From Ascaphus truei (taxonomy: Eukaryota; Chordata; Amphibia; Anura; Ascaphidae): 64,000 nucleotides of DNA. The DNA lies in the NCBI GenBank assembly GCA_036426205.1, contig CM071579.1, positions 18,917,480 to 18,981,479 of the forward strand. Direction: 5' to 3'. The notes beneath the pieces were generated by a model. The model made no database searches. It saw only the letters and a program-made list of their open reading frames with translations, and was not told the DNA's origin. Position 1 is the stretch's first letter. Each line of letters begins with the position of its first letter. Of this stretch, positions 1 through 11,307 are shown piece after piece. A program made the translations under genes and the position numbers.

Positions 1-107
1 CCCTGCTTCAGCACAGATGGTGCAGTCAACCACTGAGCCACCTGTGCTGAAGCAGGGATATTCTGAAAACCTGACCTGTTGGTGGCCCTTAAGGAATGGA
101 GCTGCCC
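1..107. repeat. hAT-type foldback MITE (family A), right part, cut by window start
   Basis: The arm (CACCTGTGCTGAAGCAGGGATATTC, here split as CACCTGTGCTGAAG / CAGGGATATTC) followed by AACCTGACCTGTTGGTGGCCC matches the other family A copies in this window. The left arm begins at base 1, so the left end and target duplication lie outside. Family A copies fold back on themselves and at least five here have 8-bp target duplications, which is the hAT signature. Confidence 0.8.
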
Positions 108-558
108 CCCCGTGATGTACATGATAGATAACGATCTCCCTCTGGTTCTGTTTTGTTGGTTTGTCAGCAACGTTTAGTATATAACAATAGACAAAGAAGC
201 CCATACACTACATCCAATATGACACATTATTTAGTTCCATACTATCTGTTTATTCTTCTGATAAGTATGGGTCATTTAGTCAAATCCTTTGGCCAAAACG
301 TTTCAAGCTGCAACCACAGCAAGGTTAGACCCTCTCAGCAGGTCCTACACTACCGACTTTACACTGTACAGTATCTTGTGTAACTCTTCCCCTGCATAGA
401 GAGAAGAAGAAACAAAGCACTATAGCCAACAGCATGGGGTGCGTGCCACGTATGCAGTGCATAAAGGGTTAACATTAATATGCACTATATGTGTTATGTA
501 TGAGCTGCAGTGCAGTTAAAACTGGTTATAAACCTTAAGTGCCTTAATAATTATAGTG

Positions 559-1358
559 TGTGAGGACTAGGGGGTCTCGGCAGCCGCAGCGCATATCTCC
601 CTTACCTCCTGCTACTGCCATAAAACGTCCTCCTCGCCGGCGCCAGCCATCTTCTGTTGCCCTGGGGTGTCCCCGCCGCCTCCGGCGGCCCGCCTCTGCT
701 CCGCAGTCTCTCCCTTCTCACGTGGCTGCCATTAGTCCAGGGCGCGCACATGGACAGCGCGCGCCGGGTGAAGATAATTTATTCACTGCGCTAGCAGTGA
801 AACCACGCGCCCCCAACTTACGTACAGGCTATTTCCCCAGACCAAACTTGCTCACCTGCCTGCCAATCAAGGGGACCTATCCAGGTCAGCTCCACGCACT
901 CCTCCAGGCCTGCCCCAGCTCCCGATTGGTCAGCCGCACTATATATTGCCTGTCTTGCCACACTCTCGTTGCTCAACATAGTCTCCACTACGGATGTCTA
1001 CTCTGGCACTTTCTCCCTCTGTTTATTCAGGTCACGACCCGGCTTGGCGGATTGCACTCTCTGGCTCTGGACCCCGGCTCTCAACTGACCTCGCTGCCTT
1101 CTACGCCCCTGGACCTCTGCTTGGACATCGACCTTCCGGAACTGTCCACTCCCTGACCTTGGCTAACGGCAACGACTACGGCTCTTCTTTACCGGAACCG
1201 GCAAGTATTGCTACAGCTATTACCACCTGGCCTGGCAACGCCTAAAACACCACACTCCGCACACGCTCCTTTTGCTGCGGGTGCGTGCCCATATACGTCC
1301 CCACCTCAGTATAAGGGACGGGTCTGGTCTGCGGTCTGCGGGCAGCACCGGCGTAACA
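559..1358. mobile_element. Solo LTR, 800 bp, with 5-bp target duplication
   Basis: The sequence begins TGTGAGGACTAG and ends GGCGTAACA, so it has the TG...CA ends of an LTR. It is flanked by perfect 5-bp direct repeats TAGTG at 554-558 and 1359-1363. The interior is GC-rich with a TATATA stretch near 940, and there is no adjoining gag or pol. This is best read as a solo LTR left by LTR-LTR recombination of a Ty3/Gypsy-like or retroviral element; the family is not determined. The long open frame inside it (560-1156) is a by-product of GC-rich composition. Confidence 0.75.
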
Positions 1359-1657
1359 TAGTGAACAAAATCTAAAACAATATGCAAGAAGAAACATATT
1401 TATACGTCCCATGCCTGTGGCAACAGCAATGGTCATCTCTACCTCTGTCCTGGGGGAAGACATCTCTTAATAGACTACTCATTCATATGTGTGTACCAAC
1501 ATGGGCAGGACCTACTGATTAAATAGAAGTTGGAGGGGCGAGCTTAAAACTAAGGAGGAGAGGTCACAGACCTCCCGAAATTGTTTCTAATTTACATATA
1601 GACATAGAGAGTCCAAGCAAGCTCTAACCCCAAACCCACTGCACTTAAGTGTGTATG

Positions 1658-1658
<1 letters not shown>

Positions 1659-1719
<61 letters not shown>

Positions 1720-1800
1720 TGTGTGTGTGTGTGTGTGGGTGTTGGTGTGTGTGTGTGTGCTGGTGTGTGTTGTGTGTGTGTGTGTGTGTGTGTGTGTGTC
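1659..1800. repeat. (TG)n microsatellite, interrupted
   Basis: About 140 bp of nearly pure GT dinucleotide with a few GG and TT interruptions. Confidence 0.98.
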
Positions 1801-2965
1801 AATTTGAGTGCTACTGGTTTTGTGACCTAAAGTGGACAATTGGACATGGTTACAGCTTGAAATGTTTTGGCCAAAGGATTGAACTAAATGACCCGTACTT
1901 ATGAGAAGAACAAACAGAGAAAAAAACAATAGAAATTAACTAACTAAATTGTCCTATTGGATGTAGCCTTTGGGCGTCTTTGTCTACTTTAGTTCACTAT
2001 CCCAGTACCACTCCAATAGGTTTTGAGTTTGCTAGGACTGTGCATGTCCACCTTTTAATATAACAGAATTATTGGGTGTCCATTGCTCTCTTGATTTGTA
2101 CTAAGCTGGCAGATTTCTGGAAGGTTTCAAACCCCCCACTAAACGTATTGAAGGGTTACCAGTGGTCTGTCCAAGAACCATAGTTTGAGAACCTAGGCAT
2201 AAGAAACACCCTCAGTAGGTTCTATGATGTGTGAGGCTCGGGACGTTACACCAGCCCAGTCTGATGCTAATCTGAGCCATGTGTATATAGCTTTGCCTAA
2301 AGATTGAACTTTCCCATAAAATACTGCTCTGCTCGTAGAACATCTTGCTCTACATCTAACCAAGGAACAGATGTCACCAAAAGCCAATTCTGCAACGGGA
2401 ATATGAATAATACATGATCCCCCAGCTACCAACACTGTATGGTACTATTAAAATAACCTCTCCTTTAGAAGCGCTCGTTGGGGGACATATCATAAAATTA
2501 TGTACATACACTTCACAATAGCATCACAAGTCGGTGTTAGTAATAATGATGCCCAGTAAAATAAGTTTGTATTATGACATCTTTACAATATCGCAATGTT
2601 CCGTGATGTGTTTTCCCTGGGATTCCGAGAGCGCTTTAATAAGCCTTTTCCCCCTTTACTTATTTTTTTATACTATAGTGAGAACATTTATGTATAAACA
2701 AAGGAGAGGGTACACCTGATTTATGACAGGACAAAAATCCCCCAAATAAATCAATAAATAAAAAGGGATACTCAATGCCACCAAGAACCACCACCCTAAG
2801 ACTCCGGAGTGTCATGTTCTTTTTGTGTTGAAATTTCAAAATTTAAGTTAAAGAAGAGAGGTCTTATGGTCAAAGATGCCTGCAAGGCCATCCTCGTGGC
2901 AATGTTCTGCGGCCTCTCTAACGCTGAAGGGGGTTACATCACAATGTTTTTAAGAACTGTCAACA
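1801..2965. other. No gene recognised
   Basis: AT-rich sequence with short open frames only. No repeat family, promoter cluster or protein similarity was recognised. Confidence 0.5.
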
Positions 2966-3055
2966 TCCTCGCTGATTTCCAATATGCTCGCTGATTCCCA
3001 ACATGCTCGCTGATTCCCAACATGCTCGCTGATTCCCAACATGCTCGCTGATTCC
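2966..3055. repeat. 19-bp tandem repeat, about 5 copies
   Basis: The unit GCTCGCTGATTCCCAACAT is repeated head to tail about five times; the first and last copies are diverged. Because 19 is not a multiple of 3, all three frames cycle through the same peptides, which explains overlapping spurious ORFs here. Confidence 0.95.
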
Positions 3056-4055
3056 AGCAGTGGCCAGCACCCGAATCTTGGGTGAGAGTAGAGAACAGGG
3101 CTCCTGCTTAGCAAGACATCCCATGCTATGCACTCCTTGCATGGGCACCAGGAGACATACATAGAGTCAAGGGACGAAGGTGGCACATTTGTCCATCTTT
3201 CTAATAGTTCTAATGCCTCCTTAGTGGCAAATGTGGATACTCGTGTTCTTACATTGGGGGGAGGGGTGTGTTTTCTTAACCTTGCGTCATGTTCATACAT
3301 AAGAATTGTTTTCGTCTACTTGCCATTATCTTGTACGCCAAAAAAACAAAACGTAACTGACAATTTTATGCATTTGTCACCGAAAAGTGTCTCATACTTT
3401 AACATGACATCTCATTTACATATGTGCATCACAGATCACGTCTAAACTCCGCCTCTAACTTCTTCTTTTTTTCTTCGTGAAAAATTAGCTGACGCGCACA
3501 ACGCGTTCAAATTGGTTTTATACATTGGTGAACGCAGAGGCGCACTAACTCGCTATTCTTCCGTGCGTCTGTTATGCGACCCGATCACCTATAGCGATGC
3601 TTTGTACAGCACCCCCATTTTACGGGAGTCTCCCCTAGACTTTATATTTAAGTGAACGATAAAATAACAGCTCCCTGTTCACATTCTATGTCCCATTCAG
3701 AGTTTTATAACAGATCTCTCTGTAGTCCTCACTTGGCTGAAAGTCTTAACCTTCAGTCACTAATGGGCTCATATCAGCCTGTGAAACCCCGGCCCGACAT
3801 TATTTTAGCTCGATACCTTTCACAGACGATGCAGCATATGGATGCTCTGAGACACATGTATTGCAGACGTAAAGCAACATAACCTGGCAAGAGATTAGGA
3901 AAGAAATAGATTAAGTGTTTCATAAGACACAGCCATCCGAAGATTTCAAGTCATGTAATTCTCAGAGCAACTGCCGGCTCCAGCTGCAGCATTAACACAA
4001 GGCCTGAATTCAGCTTAAAACGGAACAGGTGTGCAGCCTGCTTGTGCTTCCTTGC
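3056..4055. other. No gene recognised
   Basis: Mixed composition, with a short CpG-containing stretch near 3490-3560. No coding, RNA or repeat feature can be supported. Confidence 0.5.
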
Positions 4056-4058
4056 CAC

Positions 4059-4089
<31 letters not shown>

Positions 4090-4094
4090 TATAC
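4056..4094. repeat. (CACATA)n microsatellite
   Basis: Six-base unit repeated about six times and ending directly at the adapter-like sequence at 4096. Confidence 0.95.
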
Positions 4095-4095
4095 G

Positions 4096-4117
4096 AGATC
4101 GGAAGAGCGTCGTGTAG
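4096..4117 (+). other. Illumina sequencing-adapter sequence (assembly contamination)
   Basis: The 22 bases AGATCGGAAGAG + CGTCGTGTAG are identical to the start of the Illumina TruSeq universal adapter as read through the insert. They sit exactly between two unrelated microsatellites, where a short-read gap fill or polishing step would be most likely to join the wrong reads. A chance exact match of this length is very unlikely. The sequence should be treated as artefact and the local join as unreliable. Confidence 0.93.
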
Positions 4118-4310
4118 TGTGTGTGTGTCAGTCAGTGTGTGTGTGTCAGTCAGTGTGTGTGTGTCAGTCAGTGTGTGTGTGTGTCAGTCAGTGTGTGTGT
4201 GTCAGTCAGTGTGTGTGTGTCAGTCAGTGTGTGTGTGTGTCAGTCAGTGTGTATGTGTGTGTGTGTGTGTGTCAGTCAGTGTGTGTATGTGTGTCAGTGT
4301 ATCTGTGTCT
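4118..4310. repeat. Minisatellite of GTGTGTGTGTCAGTCA type units
   Basis: About ten head-to-tail units of 16-18 bp, each a GT run followed by CAGTCA, decaying into GT/CT-rich sequence at the 3' side. It abuts the adapter sequence, so copy number and left boundary are doubtful. Confidence 0.93.
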
Positions 4311-4329
4311 CTCTTTCTGTGTCCTGCCC

Positions 4330-5090
4330 CCTCCCTCCTGACTCCCCCCACCCCAGGCAGAGCTGCGGACCTGCAGCGGCTCTGTCTGAGTCTCTACTCC
4401 CCCGCACCCCCACCCCCAGGGAGACGCGGCCGCACCGGGCCCGGCGTATGTGAGGGGCAGATACCCTGATTGAGAGCCCCCCCTCGGCAGTGCTGCGTTG
4501 GAAGCGGCGCACTCAAACCCCCGCTTCCCGCGTTACCGGAGCAGTGAGAGACGAGCACCCCCCCCCCCCCCATGCTGTGCTGTCCTAGTTCAATCGCGTG
4601 GATCGGGGAGGGATGGGGACAGCTGCATCTCCACTCTCGGCGCCGCTTCCACTTCAGCCTCCGACGCTGCTACGAGGGGTGGGCGACTCTGCGCATGCGC
4701 TGCCTCGCATCAACGGATGCAGATAGCTTCCTGGCATGCGCCTCAACCTCCCATGTCTGTGTGGACGTGTGGGGGGAATGGCGGCACTCCTCCTCCGGCC
4801 CCGGCGGCGCTCAGTCAGCGGGACACATGGCAGGGGAAGCGTAGTTAGGGAGGAGAGAGGCTGAACAGCCGGAGGACTTGCAGGGCTTCCGCCATCTAAC
4901 TACACCCACACCCGCAGCACCGGAAGCTCTGCGCCAGCCATATTTGTACACCCATGGCAGCGGACGTGTGGGGTTAACGGCGGCCGTTAGGAGCGGCGCC
5001 GCCGGCTATCGCCGCCGCCGCCGCATGTCACAGCAGGCATGTGGGGGGGAGGGATGGGGGAGCCGTGACGTCACTTCCGTTTCACATTTG
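4330..5090. promoter_or_regulatory. CpG-island-like promoter region with NRF1, YY1, CRE and ETS motifs
   Basis: About 750 bp rich in G+C and CpG, unlike its AT-rich neighbours. It contains TGCGCATGCGC (4690-4700, NRF1 consensus), CCGCCATCT near 4889 (YY1-like), and TGACGTCA (5066-5073, CRE) overlapping CACTTCCG (5072-5079, ETS core). This motif set is typical of housekeeping vertebrate CpG-island promoters. No first exon with a convincing ORF or gene identity can be assigned, and direction is unknown. A GC-rich repeat is an alternative, but I see no terminal repeats. Confidence 0.5.
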
Positions 5091-5313
5091 TCCCCCATCT
5101 CTCCCGTTTTACCCCATCAGAATAGGTGCCACTAAAGAAGTTTCACTTCAAAAAGTGCATCAGATTGGTCAACAATGTGACGGTGAAAGGGTACCCAGGC
5201 CATAAATAACGGTATTATGCCCGGTTGGGTGCCCCTGAGCTATATTGGGGAATTGTGAGTGTCAGCTCTTCAACCCAATTGTGGTATATAACTGCTTGTA
5301 TAATAAAGATGTA

Positions 5314-5645
5314 CAGGCATACCCCGCATTAACATACGCAATGGGACCGGAGCATGTATGTAAAGCAAAAATGTACTTAAAGTGAAGCACTACCTTTTCC
5401 CCACTTATCGATGCATGTACTGTACGGCAATCGTCATATACGTGCATAACTGATGTAAATAACGCATGTGTAACAGGCTCTATAGTCTCCCCGCTTGTGC
5501 ACAGCTTCGGTACAGGTAGGGAGCCGGTATTGCTGTTCAGGACGTGCTGACAGGCGCATGCGCGAGCTGCCATTTGCCTATTGGGCAATATGTCCTTACT
5601 CGCGAGTGTACTTAAAGTGAGTGTCCTTAAACCGGGGTATGCCTG
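5314..5645. mobile_element. Tigger/pogo-like MITE, 332 bp, TA target duplication
   Basis: Ends are inverted: CAGGCATACCCCG at the left and CGGGGTATGCCTG at the right, each flanked by TA (5312-5313 and 5646-5647). The CAGGCATACC terminus is that of Tigger-type (pogo/mariner superfamily) elements. No transposase remains, so it is non-autonomous. Confidence 0.85.
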
Positions 5646-6142
5646 TATGTGGTTTTACTGTTCCAGGAGTGCCAACCAGCGGGATGCGCCAGGTGTGAGT
5701 TTCAGGGGTGATTTTACAGGGAAATGTTGTCAGGGTGTGTTTGGGTAGAAGAGGGCCCATGTTGCGGGTTACCCAAAACATGCTCTCTGGAATCCCCCCA
5801 GATTCCTGAGGACATGAGGAACACAGACCACCGGATAAAATCCCCCTCTAGAACGCAGTTTGCAGCTCACCGCCAAATCCCACTGCTTCAGCACAAACCA
5901 GAGCAGTACGACCGGGCAGGGAACTGGGTTACAGTCCAGGTCCCGGGATATGCCCGAATCCCATGACCCAGTGAGGGGTTCCATAACTCTCTCACCAGGG
6001 ATAAGGTGGGGAGAGTTGTAGGGGTTACATTTTATGTTAAAGCATGTCAGCTCTGCAGCCAACTGCTGGCTGCAGTCCTGTGAATGTGTATAAAATGTCT
6101 ATATGCGCCCTGCTAGGAATAAGAGGGCCATATCACCATATT

Positions 6143-6250
6143 AAGGGTTAATGAATACCCACAACCTACACGGGACAGAAGGGGTTAAAGAATACCCACA
6201 ACCTACACGGGCATAAGGGGTTAATGTATATGCCCACACTCTACACAGGG
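6143..6250. repeat. ~36-bp tandem repeat, 3 copies
   Basis: Units of the form GGTTAA...ACCCACAACCTACACGGG are repeated twice closely and a third time diverged. They lie inside the probable LTR. Confidence 0.85.
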
Positions 6251-7279
6251 TCCCTAGGATAAACAGACCTGGCCCAAGTAATGCCCCGGTACCCTGAATT
6301 CAGTATAGGGTTTCAGGGGGAAATCATATGTGTTAACTGTATGAATTATGGTAACAATGTTTTCTAAATAAGGGGGAAAAGAGAATGGGTTTTAACCATC
6401 CCCCAAGATTTATATATTTGAAGTAAGGTCAGAGGAAGTCATTGAGCATGGCTAAGAACCCCATTTGCATAGGAAGCAGAGGGAGCTGCTCCGCCTCTCA
6501 GCTTCAAGAGTCCGTTGAAAAGCAAGGAAGTAGAGGTGTTGAACCTTTTGTTGGCACGGAGTGGTGAAGGAGACTGAGTGGCACCCAGTGAGAGAGCAGG
6601 ATGCCATATACTAAGTGATAAGTGAGGGAAGATGGAGGTGGTCCCAGATGCTCAGTGGCTATACTAAAGCCCTCCGCCAGGTTTTGTAGAGCCTGGCAAA
6701 ACCTTGCCATAGGTGGGAGGTTTAGTTCCCACGCAGTGATTCGCTGCAAACTGGAAAGATAAGACGTGAAAGTTTTAAAAGTTTGTGCAGCCAGTGAGGA
6801 ATTAGTTCCATCATGTAACAGATTCAGTTCCATCTTGTAAGAAGTTCCATCTGATTCATCTTAGCTACAGCAGGGGGTACAGAGACTATTTAATCGCAAC
6901 TAAAGCTTTGTATCCAGCTTCCAGTATTCGTAAGGACTAAGGATTTACTAACTAATCCTGCATTGGGGGAACGAAAATATTACCTTCGGCGGAGTAAGAG
7001 TGGTTGCAGGCCGCGCCACTCGCCAAGGACTGTTACACAGCTCTTTTTGCGCATCACCCCGAATTTGGGAATTGATACCTAGAGACTTGATTTCTGTGGT
7101 TTCATTCCGTGGACATTTTATTTTGTTTTGCCCCATCGCAGAAAGTGTTTATTTGTGATAATTTTGTAATTCAAGCTGTGTGTTCTTTATGTGAATAAAT
7201 ACAAATAATTTTATTTCATGCTTTATTCAATCAAAGGATCCAGATGGTAAAGTGTTAATAAGCTTGGTCTACCGTGACA

Positions 7280-9715
7280 ACGAAAAACATTCCTATTGAA
7301 AGCAGTGGCGTTTTCTTCTTTGCTAAATCTCTAGCAGTACTTGTGTATTGGTTTAGTCCCAGTTTTGAATAAACCCCAGTCCAACACCTACCATTTGTGA
7401 TGCAAAGCTAAGCCTCCTGATTTAAGTTTCCGTAACTAAAAATAAATAAATCCAGGTTTAGTACAATAGGAGAGCTCGACTATTACCGTATAAATCCACC
7501 TAGGAATCAGGATAGCAGCTTTAAAATAGTGTTTGTCATTTACATCCAAATGTCATCTAAATCTCCATATGAATCGTTGTAGAATGGAACGTTCTAAGGG
7601 GGTGATTCATTAAATGGTGATCGTGCCAATCAGGACTCGAAAGCTGTTCAATGAATAAACCCCATAGATTTATTTAAAGCGTGTACTGGGGATTCGGCGT
7701 GTCCATAACAACAGCCTGGGTCAATGAGATGGCTCCATTTGTGAAAGGTTTCTGGTATGAGACACTTCTAGTTGTAAGATAATAGGCTGTGTGAGGCTTT
7801 TCCTGTATGTATGTATGTAGAATTCTTATTGGAAACCCTTCCAGTCCTGATTTATAACCGGCATGAGAATCACAGTACAGTTAACAAGAGAAGCGACGCT
7901 TTGTTTCAGGAAATTATTCTGTTTTGGGTCGCCAGTACTTTCCAAGGACCTCTCTTTTCATGGGACGGTGGCCTTTGACAGGGAGGCGGACGATACAGGG
8001 ATTGGACAAAAGACGCAGGATAATTATTCACCACTCCCGACACAAACAGTTTGTCCTGAGAAATAGCCCTGTTGCACTGCGTGCAATGGGACACATCACT
8101 TATTCAAGTAAGCCCTCGCTTAAAAAGCTACCTAACTTCTACAGATTGCCACCAGATAAAATCACAGGAAAGTTTTGTGTCTGATCACTGATGAATGGTT
8201 TTTCCAGGGATGGCATCGCATAAATAAACTGGCAGGACAAGCACAAGAACACGAAGACTATTCACTACATACATGCAAACCGAAAAAAGTTACTCGGGGA
8301 TAGAAGTTGCTTCTGGCTGGAGGAAGTGCAGGTCACACACATTAGGCGTGTGTCTGTGTTCTGCGATGACTTATTGTAAGCTGGCTCTATAACCCCCTCC
8401 TTATACCCCCCATTTTAGAAATTAATCTGTTTGCATTTTCAGTAACAACAAAAAAATTAATGCAGAGGGATCAATATTAAAAACAATACAAAAACAATAT
8501 GTATAAAGATAACAGGCGAACACAAATTTCCCAAAACCACAAACAAAACTGAATAAAATACTCAAATAGAGACACTGCACACTAAATAATTCACAAAAAT
8601 GCTAAATATATTCACAATCATTAGAACAAACATAAAAGGTTCCACAAAACAGTAGTAAAAAAAGCGATACAGATCAGACAATGAGATGCAGAAACTTTTG
8701 GGGTAACAAATCCCCCCGCCCCCCACACTCCAAAATCAGCTTATGCGCCTTCTTCACAAATGACAAAAAATGCTTATTGTGGCATCACCACAATGTCCCT
8801 CTGCGTCACAATGCTAGTGTCCTGTCTGTATTGTTGTTTTTGTTACATTTTCATTAAGCGGCATAACACCCATGTGAAGAAAAGAAAGGGTTAAGTCAAA
8901 CGTACGTGTGATTGTAGGGGGGAGCGAGTGTTTATTGTTACAAATAACCGGTTTCGCTCAATATGTTAAAGAAAAATGACAGCAAATACAGTGGCGAAAT
9001 GATTTGAATGCTTTAGTCTTGTTTAAGTTGAAAGTGTATTTCATGCTGTCAGGAGCCTTCTCTTAATGAGCATTTTAAATCCTTTCCTTGTTAGCCGCGA
9101 AACGTCAGACTTTTTAATGTTCCCTCCCCCCCCCAGAGTTTACGGTTCTCAGTGAAACACAATATGTCAAAGTATTTTAGGATTTCTTTCATACCATGAC
9201 TCCTAAACGTACATATTCCCCGCGCACCCCGGACGATATTGGAAGCAGATGGTCCTGCTTGTGAAGTCTTTGCTGATATGTTTGACAGCAACTTCGCTGA
9301 AAGCAAGCGCGCAAAAAAAAAAAAAAACCTGCTAGCAACTGCCTAGTGATAAGAGACATCGACCAATCAAAAAGTTGCTGACACACAATCTTTCTTCTAA
9401 CTGGCTGCAGCCCAAACTGCACAAAGAAGAATTAAAAAACGCTTCTCTGCAATAACATATGTCCACGTGGGAATTAAACACAATGGTGATCGTACTTCTT
9501 GTGATTTCTAGATACTGGCGTGACTTATTGGGGCAGGAAGTTTGTTACTTAAGACGTAATTCCTCCCAAAAGTATTTATTTTTTTAGAAAAAGATCTGTT
9601 AAAATGTTCAGAACGCCGATCGTACAAATACATTTTTTTCACCGATTGGTCGCGATACCATCGCTTCCTGTGAAAGGGAAAGCAGTTCCACCTTAATATA
9701 GGAGATACAATAAAA
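7280..9715. other. No gene recognised
   Basis: About 2.4 kb of AT-rich sequence with A-rich tracts (8440-8680). Short open frames at 7863-8184 lack codon-bias or domain support. No repeat family was recognised. Confidence 0.5.
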
Positions 9716-9935
9716 CAGGGGTCGTTTACTCCAGTCCTCAAGAGCTACCAACAGGTCAGGCTTTCAGGATATCCCTGCTTCAGCACAGGTGGCTCAATCA
9801 GTGGCTCAGAGCCACCTGTGCTGAAGCAGAGACCTGTGTTGAAGCAGGGACTGACTGAGCCACCTGTGCTGACGCAGAGATATCCTGAAAACCTGACCTG
9901 TTAGTAGCTCTTGAGGACTGGAGTTGGCCGCCCCT
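9716..9935. repeat. hAT-type foldback MITE (family A)
   Basis: Begins CAGGGGTCGTTTACTCC and ends GGAGTTGGCCGCCCCTG, a terminal inverted repeat. Flanks are CAATAAAA (9708-9715) and CAATAAAG (9936-9943), a 7/8 match to an 8-bp duplication. The arms are long inverted copies; the right arm carries a partial second copy of the arm unit. Confidence 0.88.
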
Positions 9936-10021
9936 GCAATAAAGATTTGGGAGATATAAAAGGGCTTTCTATTTTTAAGGCAAATGCAACGGATAAGGTG
10001 CTATTGCAAACCCGTGTGCTA

Positions 10022-10245
10022 TTAACCCCTTCCTAATGAGGTGGGAGGTGCTCCGTGGGTAGGTTTTGCGGTTGGAAATGGGTAGTTCTGAGCTTCTAAG
10101 ATACTCATGTGTTTGATAAGTAATGAGGTGCCTCACTGTGAGTGCTCATTTGCATGTCATTACCCAGAATCCCTGGCTGCAGCAGAAGCATTGTATGCTA
10201 AGAGATAATGGGGAAAGGCAGGGCTGCAGACCTGTCTGAGACATA
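10022..10245 (+). mobile_element. Diverged copy of the hammerhead-unit repeat
   Basis: The stretch 10150-10240 (GTGCTCATTTGCATGTCATT, then CCAGAATCCCTGGCTGCAG, then GCTGCAGACCTGTCTGAGACAT) matches the repeat described at 47381-47925. Upstream, TTAACCCCTTCCTAATGAGG and CCGTGGGTAGGTTTT align with the hammerhead region, but the core is degraded: CTGATGA reads CTAATGA and the GAAA segment is absent. It is a fossil copy, not an active ribozyme. Confidence 0.6.
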
Positions 10246-10670
10246 CAAACGTACCCACCCGTGGTGTTTTGATTTGCTGTACGCTATATACTGTAAATAA
10301 CTGAGAACTGGGTTTCCCCACAGGAAATATGCAGAAAATAGATAAATACCATGACCAAGGAGGCGCGAGCTTCCCCCCCCCCCCCTCTCCTATGAACCCT
10401 CTACATAAAGACATACAAATAACAAGAGGACACATATATGGAGGTAAAAGGCCGCGGCTTATTTATTAACACCAATGGGGATAGCGTACCACCTGTCCGC
10501 GCCAGAATGCTCAGAGCTGGGCAACGCAAAGGGGGCACCCGGAAGTACGTCCCGGTGACCTGCCCCCTCGCTTCAAAACCCCCCGATAACCAGCCCCGAG
10601 CCACTTCTGGGGGACAAGCACCTACCCCCCCCAACTGCCGCCACCAACGGGCCTGTTTAACCCCCTTAAA

Positions 10671-11252
10671 TCAGACCCGTACCGCCATACCCCTTATGAC
10701 CTCTTCCAAACCTTCCTGTAACTCATTATTAAACATGTCCACCCCGACATCCGACAACTGTACCCCATCTTCCCTAAACCATCCACCCAATTTAAAACTA
10801 AACTGCGGGTGACGAATGACCCAACCCCCACATTGAACCACGAAATTCCCCACCTTCCTGTTTAACCTCTTCCTCGTCTTGTTAACTCTCCCCGGGATAC
10901 GCGCACCTTTCCAAACCAACCTGCATATTATCTCGGACCAAAATAATTGCACCCCTGGCCAAAACGTTAACATGCGCGCCAAATCTTGCTTAATCTGCTG
11001 AAATAAATCAATCGACCGCAATTTTGCCACATCATTACCCCCAACATGAATAATGATGATATCCGGTGCCCTCCTACCCCTGGCCCTAGAAATGAACAGC
11101 GGAAAAAGCCGTCCCCACCGCATCCCTCTCATCCCCCACCACGTTACCTCCACCTGCTCCATACTCAACCCTAAATTCTTTCCGTAGGGGCGCGAATTCG
11201 CCCTCTTCCCCGCCCAGTGTACCATTGAATCTCCCACGATCCAAACTACCAC
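10671..11252 (-). CDS. SGNH/GDSL hydrolase-like protein of Ngaro element
   Basis: Open frame of 193 codons. Block I is GDSM at residues 7-10 (Ser9 nucleophile), block II glycine lies in RGMRWG near 42-47, and block III is VGGND at 70-74 (Asn73). Block V reads DGVQLSD at 162-168, whereas the family normally has DxxH there, so the catalytic His is replaced by Gln165. SGNH proteins of this kind are known as an accessory ORF of Ngaro retroelements; their role is not established, and esterase activity is only inferred from the family. The frame opens just after the recombinase stop (it stays open back to about 11305 on the minus strand), and the listed first codon is GTG, so the true start is uncertain; it may be reached by reinitiation. 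With the His lost this copy is probably inactive as an enzyme. Confidence 0.82.
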   Translation of the reverse strand: MVVWIVGDSMVHWAGKRANSRPYGKNLGLSMEQVEVTWWGMRGMRWGRLFPLFISRARGRRAPDIIIIHVGGNDVAKLRSIDLFQQIKQDLARMLTFWPGVQLFWSEIICRLVWKGARIPGRVNKTRKRLNRKVGNFVVQCGGWVIRHPQFSFKLGGWFREDGVQLSDVGVDMFNNELQEGLEEVIRGMAVRV

Positions 11253-11307
11253 GAAATCTGAGGAGCCAAAAACATGGTGGGAAAAAAGAAAAACAACGGC
11301 AAAGTGT

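Larger units (their letters stand above)
5176..7279. mobile_element. Probable solo LTR of about 2.1 kb, with nested MITE
   Basis: Starts TGTGACGGTG and ends CTACCGTGACA, giving short inverted ends of LTR type. Flanking 4-mers are ACAA (5172-5175) and ACGA (7280-7283), a one-mismatch duplication. AATAAA occurs at about 5302 and again near 7192. A Tigger-like MITE is nested at 5314-5645. No gag or pol lies beside it. The boundaries come from end motifs only, so this is tentative. Confidence 0.45.

Noticed and set aside
560..1156. 198-codon ORF
   Set aside because: It lies wholly inside a solo LTR with exact target duplications, and the peptide has no recognised domain.
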